Part shown: piece by piece, positions 16,830 to 25,200 of the stretch
Position numbering within the stretch: position 1 is the stretch's first letter
Layout of the letters: each line of letters starts with the position of its first letter
NCBI GenBank assembly: GCA_040616305.1
Contig: CP159918.1
Coordinates: forward strand, 310,001-374,000
Reading direction: 5' to 3'
DNA from: UBA1876 sp003446665
GTDB taxonomy: Bacteria; Synergistota; Synergistia; Synergistales; Thermovirgaceae
DNA length: 64,000 nucleotides
Program-made: the position numbers and the translations under genes
The notes under the pieces: generated by a model
Seen by the model: the letters and a program-made list of their open reading frames with translations, nothing else
Databases searched by the model: none
What the model was told of the DNA's origin: nothing

Positions 16830-17384
16830 TTACCCGGCAGTAACGCCCCAGCCCGAAAGGACGGTTTCTAGTGGTACATTTGTCCCCTTGACCGAGTCCG
16901 CGCTGTGCATTGGGATGTCTTTTCCGTCGATAAGCCGGTCGAAAAGTCCGTCCTCGTTGCCGCCTTCAACAACGATCAGCGCGTCTGAAAGAGGTGCCAC
17001 GGCCTCTATAAAAAGATCCGAAAGCTGTCCCCTGCGTCCCGCGCCGCCTACGTGCATGACCAGTATTTTCATTCCCTTTTGCCGGGCGGTTTCAATGAGC
17101 TCCATCGCACGGTCTTTTTCCTGTTCCTTGTCGATGCCTGCGGCGCCCAGCCCCTTGGAACTTCCACCCACCACGGCGACAAGGACCTTTTGATCCGAAA
17201 GGTCTTCGGGTTTCATCAGGCTGTCATAATCGTGGTCTATGCCCATGTTCCTGAGTACCACCCGAACCATCATCGCGTCGGGGCTCTGTCCGACCGAAGT
17301 CAGGGCCACGTCGGCGGCGAAAGCTTCGCCCTGCACTGAAAACACCAGTAGTGCGAGCATAGTCAGAACCAGTAATTTTTTCAT
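16830..17384 (-). CDS. Exported protein of the DUF6305 type, first gene of the poly-gamma-glutamate operon
   Basis: This 184-residue secreted protein has a clear signal peptide (about 1-23, ending GEAFA). The mature part looks like a Rossmann-type alpha/beta domain: VALTSVGQSPDAMMVRVVLRN, KVLVAVVGGSSKGLGAAGID and MKILVMHVGGAGRRGQ, ending in an LSGWGVTAG tail. It resembles a family I recall as DUF6305, found next to similar permeases; this name is from memory. It may bind the solute for the adjacent permease. It is the first gene of the block, with an AGGAGGTAG ribosome site, and a 5-base gap separates it from the permease. Confidence 0.72.
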   Translation of the reverse strand: MKKLLVLTMLALLVFSVQGEAFAADVALTSVGQSPDAMMVRVVLRNMGIDHDYDSLMKPEDLSDQKVLVAVVGGSSKGLGAAGIDKEQEKDRAMELIETARQKGMKILVMHVGGAGRRGQLSDLFIEAVAPLSDALIVVEGGNEDGLFDRLIDGKDIPMHSADSVKGTNVPLETVLSGWGVTAG

Positions 17385-17665
17385 GATATGCTACCTCCTG
17401 GATGTCTTTCTTTTTGCTGCTTTGTCACAATAACGAACAAAGTCCCAAATGTACATCTTTTTTCTCATTTTTCTCATGATAGTGTCTGAATATTTCCCGT
17501 TTCCAATTTCATAGGCTACACTTCAGCTAAAAAGAAAAATGCGCTAATGAAAATCCGCCATAAAGGTCGCTTGAGTCGTTTGAAGGAAATTCGTCGGAAG
17601 TCGGCGAATTTTTATATGAGGGAAAATCCTCGAAACAGGCGGTACTTGAGCAGGGAAGGGGCTAG
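17385..17665. other. Divergent intergenic region between the pgs block and an MFS gene
   Basis: These 281 bases must hold the promoter of the poly-gamma-glutamate block (minus) and of the MFS gene (plus). I cannot pick convincing -35/-10 pairs. An imperfect hairpin with AAATTCG/CGAATTT arms around 17587-17612, followed by T's, lies before the MFS gene and could act as an attenuator. No gene is seen. Confidence 0.4.
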
Positions 17666-18889
17666 TTGCATTTCATGCCGGTATGGAGAAAGTCACAAGT
17701 GAAGTTCTTCAAGTCAATAGGGGATAAAACTTCTGTTTTCCCTGCCATAGACGGAAAGAGGGCCAGGGATTATCTTCTGCTTTGGGTCCTTGCCTTCTGC
17801 CACTATGCAGCGGCCCTTTCTTTTTTCGCCTTTCCGCTGCAGGTAGTCCGGTGGGGTTATTCCACCATGGTGGTGGCTTTTTTGGCCTTCGCCATGGACG
17901 GGACGCTGGTGGCCGTGCGGCCTTTGGTCAAATGGTTGATAGACCGCCTAATGGCCCGTAATTCTCTTTTTTTGTCGTCGATCCTCCTCGTTGCGGTGGT
18001 ATTTCTGCTTTTTGCGGCGGGTGATTCACTGCCGATTCTGATTCTGGCAAAAGCCTTGCACGGTGTTTCCCTGTCGATATTTATCGTGGCAAACCTCGTT
18101 TATCTTCATGTAGTACTGCCTCCCAGCATGACGCGGCGGGGGATGCTTTGGCTGGGGACCACCGCGATGCTTCCCCAGCTTTTCATGATAAGCCTTGCCG
18201 AATGGGCCATCCTTTCCGACAGGCTGTGGACTTACTACGGGATGTTGCTCTTTCTCGCTGTATCGGCCTGTCTCCTTTCGGTCGCACTGAAGCCCAGAAG
18301 CGCAACAAACAGTGAGCCCGTTACCATGCGCTACCTGCTTAGAGAGAAAGATTTTCAAAAACTGGGTGTACTGGCGTTTTCCCAGGCATTTATGATATGT
18401 ATGATCAATAATTTCATGGCCCTCCTGCTGGGCGAAAGGGCTGTGCCGGTTTCGGCTTTTTTCATACCTTTCGCCCTGGGGACGCTCCTTGTAAGAGGAC
18501 CCCTGGCCGCTTTCGTGGACAGAAAAAATCCCTATAAGGTCCTGGTCGCCGGTTTTTCGGTCATGGCCGTTTCCACGGCGGGGCTGGCGCTCTCGTATTC
18601 CTGGAATGCCACCGCCATATTTGCCTTTCTGCTGGGGCTTGGGTTCGCGCCTCTGCAATCCACAGTTATATCTCTGGCCGTTGAAGCCTTTCCGCAGGAC
18701 CGGACCGCGGTCATAACGGGGATAATGACAGCCGAGGACTCCGCCTGGGCTGCGGGACCACTTGCAGGCGGAGTCCTCGGCAGCGTTTCCGTGACGTTGA
18801 TCTATTGGGGCAGTTCCGCCGCTGGTATAGCAGCGGCCCTCTTCGGGAAATTAACCCTCACCGGAAAGGAAAAAGGCGGCAACGAATAA
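17666..18889 (+). CDS. MFS transporter
   Basis: This 407-residue protein has 12 predicted membrane helices in two sets of six with a central cytoplasmic loop (about residues 205-225). No substrate-specific motif is recognised. The start is ambiguous between TTG at 17666, five bases after GGGAAGGGG, and ATG at 17675. The first clear helix begins near residue 35 with YLLLWVLAFCHYAAALSFF. It stands alone, divergent from the poly-gamma-glutamate block. A perfect 17-bp inverted repeat lies inside its 3' part. It is probably a drug or metabolite exporter. Confidence 0.8.
   Translation: MHFMPVWRKSQVKFFKSIGDKTSVFPAIDGKRARDYLLLWVLAFCHYAAALSFFAFPLQVVRWGYSTMVVAFLAFAMDGTLVAVRPLVKWLIDRLMARNSLFLSSILLVAVVFLLFAAGDSLPILILAKALHGVSLSIFIVANLVYLHVVLPPSMTRRGMLWLGTTAMLPQLFMISLAEWAILSDRLWTYYGMLLFLAVSACLLSVALKPRSATNSEPVTMRYLLREKDFQKLGVLAFSQAFMICMINNFMALLLGERAVPVSAFFIPFALGTLLVRGPLAAFVDRKNPYKVLVAGFSVMAVSTAGLALSYSWNATAIFAFLLGLGFAPLQSTVISLAVEAFPQDRTAVITGIMTAEDSAWAAGPLAGGVLGSVSVTLIYWGSSAAGIAAALFGKLTLTGKEKGGNE
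18731..18781. repeat. Perfect 17-bp inverted repeat inside the MFS coding sequence
   Basis: The arm GCCGAGGACTCCGCCTG at 18731-18747 is the exact reverse complement of 18765-18781, with a 17-base spacer. Both arms are translated (AEDSAWAAGPLAGGVLGS), so codon choice preserves a strong RNA hairpin in the gene. Confidence 0.85.
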
Positions 18890-18949
18890 GGTAAATCTGT
18901 CTTCTTAAGTTACCCTTAAGATAACCTGGAATCCTGCCTGGTTCGGGTC

Positions 18950-19276
18950 CTATCCTTTCGCGGAATGAGCGTCACGTTTTTCCTTGAGTTCGTCGTTTTT
19001 TATCTTCTTGTCAATGGCCATCCTGACGCGGACCTCGTCGTCGGTCAGCCAGAAATACTCGGGTGGAAGATACAGGATTTCTTCCATGTCGGATTCGGTG
19101 AACATGATGCGAAATCGGCCGCTTCGCCCGACTTCCACATTGTTCACGAAGACGGAGCAGTCTTCGCAATCGAAGTAGACCTTCATATAGAGTTCGCAAA
19201 GCTTCTTTGCCCTTTCCTCGATCTTTTTACGGAGCTGCATGTAGTGTTCGACTTCCAGCTTGAGCACAGGTATCAC
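18950..19276 (-). CDS. Hypothetical small charged protein
   Basis: The product has 108 residues and no signal peptide or membrane helix. It has a helical N-terminus (EHYMQLRKKIEERAKKLCELYMK), a short beta-type core containing FDCEDCSVFVNN with a CxxC pair, FRIMFTESDMEEILYLPPEYFW, and a lysine-rich tail. I do not recognise the family. The CxxC could bind a metal but is single. It is convergent with the upstream MFS gene and 79 bases after the start of the next minus-strand MFS gene's 3' end. Confidence 0.6.
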   Translation of the reverse strand: MIPVLKLEVEHYMQLRKKIEERAKKLCELYMKVYFDCEDCSVFVNNVEVGRSGRFRIMFTESDMEEILYLPPEYFWLTDDEVRVRMAIDKKIKNDELKEKRDAHSAKG

Positions 19277-19355
19277 GCTCCTTCCGATGAAGGGATTATA
19301 TCATGTTATCCTGATGATGTGATGGTAGTTTTTTGAAAATAGTCGTTGATGTATT

Positions 19356-20525
19356 CTACATGGACTCCCATTTCCGTAAATAAAGAGGCATTGGGAAAAG
19401 CGGGATCAGGGCGATGAACACCAAAGTGGCGACAAGGCCGAAAATATCGGCGAAAAGGCCTATCGGTGCTATAAGAAGACTACCGAGCCCGAAGGAAAAA
19501 CCGGTTACCAGGGAAGCCACCACATTTCTGGAACGCGGTGCCATCTCCTGGGCCGCAGCGCCTGTCACAGGAAGAAGTGCCTGCAAAAAGGTGTTTCCCG
19601 CCATGTAGAGGGCTATTGAGACCGCCCCAGTCGTCAAGGCAGCCGGCACAAGAAAGAAAGGAGCGGCTGCCATCGAGAAGACTATTACTTTCTTGTGACC
19701 TATAGCATCGGAGATGCGACCCCCAAGCATCGGCGAAACGGCTCCGATTATGTTGATAGTAAACAGGATGGTTCCCACGTTTACGATGGTTCCTCCCCGG
19801 GCGACGATCAGGAGGGGAAGGAAAAACCGTATCCCGTTGACGGCTGTATCCCTGCATACGGCTACCGCCCACACCGGGTAGACGATCCTGAAAGTTCCCC
19901 ATAGCGTTTTTGCGAAATCCCCGGGCGAAGGTCTGGCATCGGGCGATTTTTCCTTAATGACAGGTATCACCCTCCAGGTGAGGTAGCCGACTAAAAGTGC
20001 CGGAACCAGTGCGGCAAGCGGCATCAGGGTGTAGTCGAACAACCTGTAAAGGGCGATGGCGTAAAGGGGACTTACGGTTGAACCGAAGATGCCTCCTACC
20101 GCGAAAATAGCGAGAAAGAAGGCAAGCCTTGACGGGTCTTCCACGTAACCGACACCTCCGTGCCCGGAAGGATGGTAGACGGCGCTTCCGAAGCCCCAAA
20201 GACCGGTGAAGAGAAGTGCCATGCCGTATGTAGGCGACGCGGGTAAAAGGGATGCCCCGAGGGCGGTCATTAGCGGCCCTGCCATGAGTGCGTAGGGACG
20301 GGAGAAAAGGTCCGAAATATATCCTGCCATCGGCTGGACCACCATGTGGATCAATCCCGAAAGGGAACTGATAAGCCCAGCCTGGCCGTAGGTTATGCCC
20401 AGACGCTCCACGATAAGGGGCACGAAAGTCGGCAAAAACGAACCGTAAACATCGTTTACGAAATGCGTAAGCGTCAGCACGGTAAGTTTCGAGTGCTTCT
20501 TCAAGATGTTCTTTATAATTTTCAT
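19356..20525 (-). CDS. MFS transporter, fosmidomycin-resistance (Fsr) type
   Basis: This 389-residue protein has 12 membrane helices. The N-terminal LTLTHFVNDVYGSFLPTFVPL and the GFGSAVYHPSGHGGVGYV segment are the signatures of the Fsr/FsmR subgroup of MFS efflux proteins. I choose the ATG at 20525, with GGGAGAA 8 bases upstream, over an in-frame upstream start. Substrates in the family include fosmidomycin and other small hydrophilic compounds; the natural one here is unknown. It is divergent from the RocB-like gene. Confidence 0.85.
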   Translation of the reverse strand: MKIIKNILKKHSKLTVLTLTHFVNDVYGSFLPTFVPLIVERLGITYGQAGLISSLSGLIHMVVQPMAGYISDLFSRPYALMAGPLMTALGASLLPASPTYGMALLFTGLWGFGSAVYHPSGHGGVGYVEDPSRLAFFLAIFAVGGIFGSTVSPLYAIALYRLFDYTLMPLAALVPALLVGYLTWRVIPVIKEKSPDARPSPGDFAKTLWGTFRIVYPVWAVAVCRDTAVNGIRFFLPLLIVARGGTIVNVGTILFTINIIGAVSPMLGGRISDAIGHKKVIVFSMAAAPFFLVPAALTTGAVSIALYMAGNTFLQALLPVTGAAAQEMAPRSRNVVASLVTGFSFGLGSLLIAPIGLFADIFGLVATLVFIALIPLFPMPLYLRKWESM

Positions 20526-20628
20526 AGGCAGTTCTCCCGGTCGCAAGGTCAATGAATGTTATATTGTTATTCTACTGCATGCATTCAAGCGCGTCTTGCA
20601 AAAAATTATTTTAAGAGGTGAAACGTAA

Positions 20629-22266
20629 ATGATAACAGCGTCCAGGGAAGGTATTTTGCAACTCATTATCGATCTTGTCAAAATCCCCGGCATTACCCGG
20701 ACTCCCGAAGAAGCAAAGATGGGGCTCGCCATACTTGAAAAGCTCAAAAGCATTCCCTGGGTTAAAGATCACCCAAAGAGCATTATCGACCTGAAACTGC
20801 CCGACGATCCCTGGGAACGCAGGCTCGTCGGCTGCCTTCTGAGGGCAGAACCCCCCAAAGCCGAAACGATAATCCTGACCGGGCACTATGACGTGGTCGG
20901 CGTTGATGACTTTGGCCCCTTACGACATCTGGCCTTTTCGCCGATGGAGTACACCAGGGCCATCACCGGAACAAATCTCGAGGAGGAGGTCCTCCGCGAC
21001 CTCGCCTCGGGAGAGTATCTTTTCGGCAGGGGCATCATGGACATGAAAGCGGGGCTTGCGGTAGAGATGGCCCTCCTCGCGGAGGCATCGGCAAATCCGC
21101 TGAACCTTGGAGCCAACATACTTTTTCTAGCCGTTCCAGACGAAGAGGACAGTTCCGAAGGGATGCGCGCCGCGGCACGGTTTCTCGGGGAACTTCGTGA
21201 AAAGGAAGGCCTCGAATACAGGGGGGCCATACTTACCGAACCTTCCAGCGCCGGAACGTCAGGGGCAGAGAAAGAGGCGATTTTCACCGGCACGATGGGC
21301 AAACTGATGCCTTTTTTCTACTGCCTGGGCAGCGGCTCCCACGTGGGGCAATATTACCAGGGGCTGAACGCTACGCTCCTGGCGTCCTGTGTCAACAACC
21401 TCATGGAAGGAAGCGCGCGCTTCGTCGAGTCGGCCGGCCGCGATAAGACTCCTCCGCCCGCGTGCCTTTCCTTAAGGGACATAAGAAAGTGTTATTCCGT
21501 CACGCTTCCCGACAGGGCGGTCGCCTTCTACAACCTCATGACCCTGCGGCGGGCTCCGGCGGAGATCATGAAAGACCTCAAGGACCTGGCCGAACAGGCC
21601 TTCCGAAACGCCCTTAAGCAGGTAGAGCGCTCGGCAGGTGAATGGCTCGCGGGAAAGAGGCCTGAATTTGAGCCCAGGGTAATGTCCTTTGAGGATTTTT
21701 TGTCGGAACTGGACGGAACCGTGGGGGACGTCAAGTCCCTGGTTCGACGGAAAGCGGCGGAGCTGGAAAAAGGCCTGGATGACAGGGATAAATCGTTGGC
21801 TCTTTTGGGCGAACTCTGCGACCTGAGACCGTCATCGGAACCCATGATTATTGTGGGCTTTCTCCCTCCCTGGTACCCACACAGGGAAAACACAGGGGAA
21901 AGCCCTTCTGACAGGCTCGCACAAACCGTGGCCAAAAAGGTGGCCGCCGAGGCGAAAAGCCGTCACGAAATCGATATGGAGATTCGGGGGTTTTTTGGCG
22001 GCATCTGCGACCTGAGCTACATGGGGTACCGCGGCAGCGCCTTCGACCCCTTTTGTGTGGCGGCCAACATGCCCGGCTGGGGGAGCGTATACCGAGTTTC
22101 GGTGAAGGACCTCATGAAACTGGATATTCCCGTGATAAATATCGGCGTTTCCGGAAAGGACCCCCACAAGCCCACGGAGAGGCTCAACCTTCCCTATACC
22201 CTTGACGTCCTCCCTGGACTTCTGCGCACGGCTATCTCCGCCTTCGCGGAAGGAGATGTCTTCTAG
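20629..22266 (+). CDS. RocB-like M20 family hydrolase
   Basis: The 545-residue length and layout resemble RocB, an M20-family protein encoded with arginine and ornithine catabolism genes in Bacillus. M20 signatures are GHYDVVGVDDFG (metal His/Asp), GRGIMDMKAGLA (bridging Asp) and VPDEEDSSEGM (catalytic and metal Glu). A long insertion at about 330-420, rich in charged helix, distinguishes it from ordinary M20 peptidases. The reaction of RocB itself is not firmly known; deacylation or dipeptide cleavage is inferred. It starts at ATG after AGAGGTG. The 3' end overlaps the convergent moaD-like gene by four bases. Confidence 0.85.
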   Translation: MITASREGILQLIIDLVKIPGITRTPEEAKMGLAILEKLKSIPWVKDHPKSIIDLKLPDDPWERRLVGCLLRAEPPKAETIILTGHYDVVGVDDFGPLRHLAFSPMEYTRAITGTNLEEEVLRDLASGEYLFGRGIMDMKAGLAVEMALLAEASANPLNLGANILFLAVPDEEDSSEGMRAAARFLGELREKEGLEYRGAILTEPSSAGTSGAEKEAIFTGTMGKLMPFFYCLGSGSHVGQYYQGLNATLLASCVNNLMEGSARFVESAGRDKTPPPACLSLRDIRKCYSVTLPDRAVAFYNLMTLRRAPAEIMKDLKDLAEQAFRNALKQVERSAGEWLAGKRPEFEPRVMSFEDFLSELDGTVGDVKSLVRRKAAELEKGLDDRDKSLALLGELCDLRPSSEPMIIVGFLPPWYPHRENTGESPSDRLAQTVAKKVAAEAKSRHEIDMEIRGFFGGICDLSYMGYRGSAFDPFCVAANMPGWGSVYRVSVKDLMKLDIPVINIGVSGKDPHKPTERLNLPYTLDVLPGLLRTAISAFAEGDVF

Positions 22267-22538
22267 CCCCCTCCTATAAGGGGAAACACGGAGAGGACGT
22301 CGCCGTCTTCAAGGCGTGTGTCTAACCCGTCGAGGTGCTGTATGTGTCGCCCGTTGACAAGAAGGATCAGGCGGCCCGAAACGGGGACAGGTTTTTCCGC
22401 TGGGCTGAAAGCGTCGCCGTATTTTTCTTCCAGGACCTTGAGGAGGCCCCGGACAGTTTGTCCGCCCGGGACCTCCTCCTCATGTAGTTTGGTAACATCG
22501 CGAAAAGGACCGAAGTAGCGAACGGTGGTCATCGCCAC
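22263..22538 (-). CDS. MoaD/ThiS-family sulfur carrier paired with AOR
   Basis: This 91-residue beta-grasp protein ends in a di-glycine (FPLIGGG), the thiocarboxylation site of MoaD-like sulfur carriers used for tungsto/molybdopterin synthesis. It is encoded directly after an aldehyde:ferredoxin oxidoreductase, and the GTG start at 22538 shares its first base with the TAG stop of that gene (TAGTG). AAGGAG lies 8 bases before GTG. A dedicated MoaD next to a tungsten AOR is a known arrangement and implies use in making the pyranopterin cofactor of that enzyme. Confidence 0.87.
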   Translation of the reverse strand: MAMTTVRYFGPFRDVTKLHEEEVPGGQTVRGLLKVLEEKYGDAFSPAEKPVPVSGRLILLVNGRHIQHLDGLDTRLEDGDVLSVFPLIGGG

Positions 22539-24343
22539 TACTTCAGCTCCTTCAAGCCAAGCTCTTCGAGTTTCTCCTCCATTGGGATCCCCTTCGCGTC
22601 CCAGCCGCGGAGCTTGTAATACTCGGGCAGCATTTCCTTGAGCCTGCTCAACTTGCCCTTGGCTGGACCCTCCGGGATGGGCTCTTCGAGAAGCCGTTTG
22701 GGAAGGGTGTCCTCTGTCCCGGGGTCGAGGCCTTCGCGCAGGTTGAAAAGTCGCTCCAGGTTCCAGACTCGCTCGCCGCAGGCCAATACCTCCTCGACGG
22801 TGTAATCGAAACCCGTTCGTGCGGACAAAAGGTTTGCGTAGTCTTCAGGTCCAAGCGCGAAGGAAGTGAAAAGGCACATGCCCGAAGAGTCGATGGCTGC
22901 TGTAAGGTCCTGGAATGTCTTTACCCACTGTGCTTTTCCTTCGGTCTCCCAAGGGTCTATCTTTTCCGGCAGCCCGACGATTTCAGGGGATATGGTGTAA
23001 CCGCGTACGTGGCATCCGCCCCGGTTGCTCGTGGCGTAGTTGAGCCCGATACCCTGTATGCCTCGTGCGTCGTACGCGGGCATCTCCTGTTTTTTGACGC
23101 TCATGGAAAACTCCGGGTGACCGTAGGACTCGGCCAGGCGGTAGCTACCCTCGGCAAGTTTTTTCCCGAAGCCCTCGGCCTTGCCCATTTTCTCGATCCA
23201 GTAAAGGAGAGCTTCCCCCGAACCGAACCTAAGTTCCGGACCCCCTTCGAGCTCCTCTTTGCCGATGAACCCCTTTTCGTAGAGTTCCATTGCCGCCGCC
23301 ACGGTCGACCCGGCGGTGATGGTGTCGATGCCGAGCTCGTTGCAGAGGTAGTTGGCTTCCGTTATATGCTTGAGGTCTTCTACACCCGTCGAAGCACCCA
23401 GGGCCCAGATGCTTTCGTATTCGGGTCCTTCGCCCGATTTTTCACCGACGCTGGTTACACGTCCGCACTGGATCGGGCAGGCGAAACACCCTCGTTTTGA
23501 GGTGAGATAGGTCTTTGCCAGGGTTTCGCCGGACTGGGCGTCGGCGTTTTCCATCTGGGCAAACTGCCAGTTCCTGTAGGGATAGCTACCGACGCCGTTG
23601 ATTATGTTGACCAGCACCGCTGTACCGTAAGCCGGGAGACCTTCGCCGGCTACGGGATTTTCCCTGATTTTTTTGAGTGCCTCATCCCTTGCGGACTTGA
23701 AGGCTTCCTCGTCGGCGACGGGTACCTTGCCGCTTCCTTTCACGACAACGGCCTTCAGGTTTTTCGAGCCCATGACGGCCCCTACGCCGCTTCTGCCCGG
23801 AGCACGGTGTTTGTCGTTGATGATGCAGGCTACCTTCGCCAGTTTCTCCCCCGCCGGGCCTATGCAGGCTACCTTTGCGGCCGGGTCGCCGACGGCATCG
23901 ACAAGGGCGTCGGTGGCTGCGTGGGTGTCCAGCCCCCAAAATTCGGAGGCGTCTCGCAGTTCCACTTTCTCGTCCTTGATCCAAAGGTAGCTCGGCCTGG
24001 CCGCCTTTCCGGTTAAAACGACCAGGAAATAGCCTGCCCGAGCCAGTTCCGCACCCCAGAGACCACCACTGTTGCTTGAGGCGATGTAGCCGGTAAGAGG
24101 CCCCTTGGTGACCACCATGTAGCGCCCCCCGGTGGGAGCGCTTGTCCCGCTAAGTGGACCTGCCGAGAAAATCAGGATGTTCTCCGGTGCGAGAGGGTCC
24201 GTTTTGGCCGGAAGTTCCTCGTAGAGGAGCCGTGAGGCATAGCCCCTGCCTCCTATGTAACTGCGCAACAAACTTTTGTCGACCTCTTCGGTTTTGATTT
24301 TTCCCGAAGACAGATCGACACGAAGAATCTTGCCGAAATTCAT
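22538..24343 (-). CDS. aor: Aldehyde:ferredoxin oxidoreductase (tungsten pterin)
   Basis: The enzyme oxidises aldehydes (for example those from amino-acid fermentation) to acids with ferredoxin. The product is 601 residues, the usual AOR size. The N-terminal domain has YIGGRGYASRLLYEEL, LIFSAGPLSGTSAPTGGRY and SSNSGGLWGAELA, typical pterin-binding parts. The 4Fe-4S cluster motif CxxCxxxC is visible in RGCFACPIQCGR near residue 290, with the fourth Cys in SSGMCLF near 495. The start chosen is ATG at 24343, with GGGGGG 7-12 bases upstream; an ATG 15 bases further up lacks this. It is followed by a moaD-like gene. Confidence 0.92.
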   Translation of the reverse strand: MNFGKILRVDLSSGKIKTEEVDKSLLRSYIGGRGYASRLLYEELPAKTDPLAPENILIFSAGPLSGTSAPTGGRYMVVTKGPLTGYIASSNSGGLWGAELARAGYFLVVLTGKAARPSYLWIKDEKVELRDASEFWGLDTHAATDALVDAVGDPAAKVACIGPAGEKLAKVACIINDKHRAPGRSGVGAVMGSKNLKAVVVKGSGKVPVADEEAFKSARDEALKKIRENPVAGEGLPAYGTAVLVNIINGVGSYPYRNWQFAQMENADAQSGETLAKTYLTSKRGCFACPIQCGRVTSVGEKSGEGPEYESIWALGASTGVEDLKHITEANYLCNELGIDTITAGSTVAAAMELYEKGFIGKEELEGGPELRFGSGEALLYWIEKMGKAEGFGKKLAEGSYRLAESYGHPEFSMSVKKQEMPAYDARGIQGIGLNYATSNRGGCHVRGYTISPEIVGLPEKIDPWETEGKAQWVKTFQDLTAAIDSSGMCLFTSFALGPEDYANLLSARTGFDYTVEEVLACGERVWNLERLFNLREGLDPGTEDTLPKRLLEEPIPEGPAKGKLSRLKEMLPEYYKLRGWDAKGIPMEEKLEELGLKELK

Positions 24344-24681
24344 GTCATTTCCCCCCATCTCTTTTAGTTTCCCTTCACCCCTGGTGCGTTTGTTACCTGC
24401 TGTTCTTTACTCTCTTTCTTTTTCTTTCGTTGAGGTGTATTTCCGGCTTTTCACCTCCTGACTGTCTTTGTGGTTGGTCCGGCTGGTTGCGCTGCCTTTC
24501 CTTCTATATTATCCATGCGAACCGGCAATATGGCAAACTGTATTTCAAATAAAAGTCGGAGGTGGTTCAGATTTTGTGTCTAATTTCTTCAGCAGGGGGG
24601 GCTTTTTTGATAGAATCAAATAAACGATAAAGCTTTCAGAAAACTGATTTACCGCCTTTACTGTGAGGAGAGGAAATACGC
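24344..24681. other. Divergent intergenic region between AOR and queT
   Basis: These 338 bases contain T-rich and pyrimidine-rich stretches and no convincing open frame. A TTGATA near 24608 with ACGATAAAG after it could be part of the queT promoter, but the spacing is poor. I looked for a preQ1 riboswitch before queT and did not find one that fits. Confidence 0.4.
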
Positions 24682-25200
24682 TTGCGCCTGTTCATGAAAA
24701 AAATTCTTTCGCCAGAGTCCATGGTGAGGGCAGCGCTTGTTGCCGCGGCTTACGCTTTGCTTGTGATTTTTTTCGCTCCCTTGTCCTACGGCCCCGTACA
24801 GGTCCGCATCGCCGAGGCCCTGACGCTTCTTCCGTGGCTTTGGGTTGAAGCCGTTCCCGGGTTGTTCCTCGGCTGTCTCATCGCTAACCTCTTCGGCGGG
24901 TTCGGCCTGATCGACGTCATTTTCGGCAGTTCCGCCACCCTTGTCGCGGCCGTCATGACCAGAATGATGCCGAACAAGGTGCTTGCCGCAGCGCCTCCTG
25001 TCGTCATAAACGCTCTCGTCGTAGGGGGTTACCTTTCATATTTGACGGAAGTGTCCTTTCCATTTGCTGCGATGTACGTCGGGGTCGGCCAGGCCATAGC
25101 CTGCTACGCCCTGGGCCTGCCTCTTCTGGCTGCTCTTGAAAGGCGTTTTCCTGGCGGCAGCGTTTGTTCCCGTGACGGTAAAGGGGGTGCCCGGAAATGA
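24682..25200 (+). CDS. queT: QueT-family queuosine precursor transporter
   Basis: This 172-residue membrane protein has five to six helices. It matches the QueT family, the substrate-binding S component of an ECF-type importer for queuosine precursors: YGPVQVRIAEALTLLPW, PGLFLGCLIANLFGGFGLIDVIFGS and a final GVGQAIACYALGLPL. The TTG at 24682 has GAGAGG 8 bases upstream; an ATG at 24694 is the alternative. No energy-coupling EcfAT genes are nearby, so shared modules would be used. The 3' end overlaps the next gene (ATGA). Confidence 0.88.
   Translation: MRLFMKKILSPESMVRAALVAAAYALLVIFFAPLSYGPVQVRIAEALTLLPWLWVEAVPGLFLGCLIANLFGGFGLIDVIFGSSATLVAAVMTRMMPNKVLAAAPPVVINALVVGGYLSYLTEVSFPFAAMYVGVGQAIACYALGLPLLAALERRFPGGSVCSRDGKGGARK

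Noticed and set aside
24541..24681. preQ1 riboswitch before queT
   Set aside because: A GGTTC near 24563 looked promising, but the CCC partner, the A-rich tail and the pseudoknot of the known classes are not found at proper spacing.
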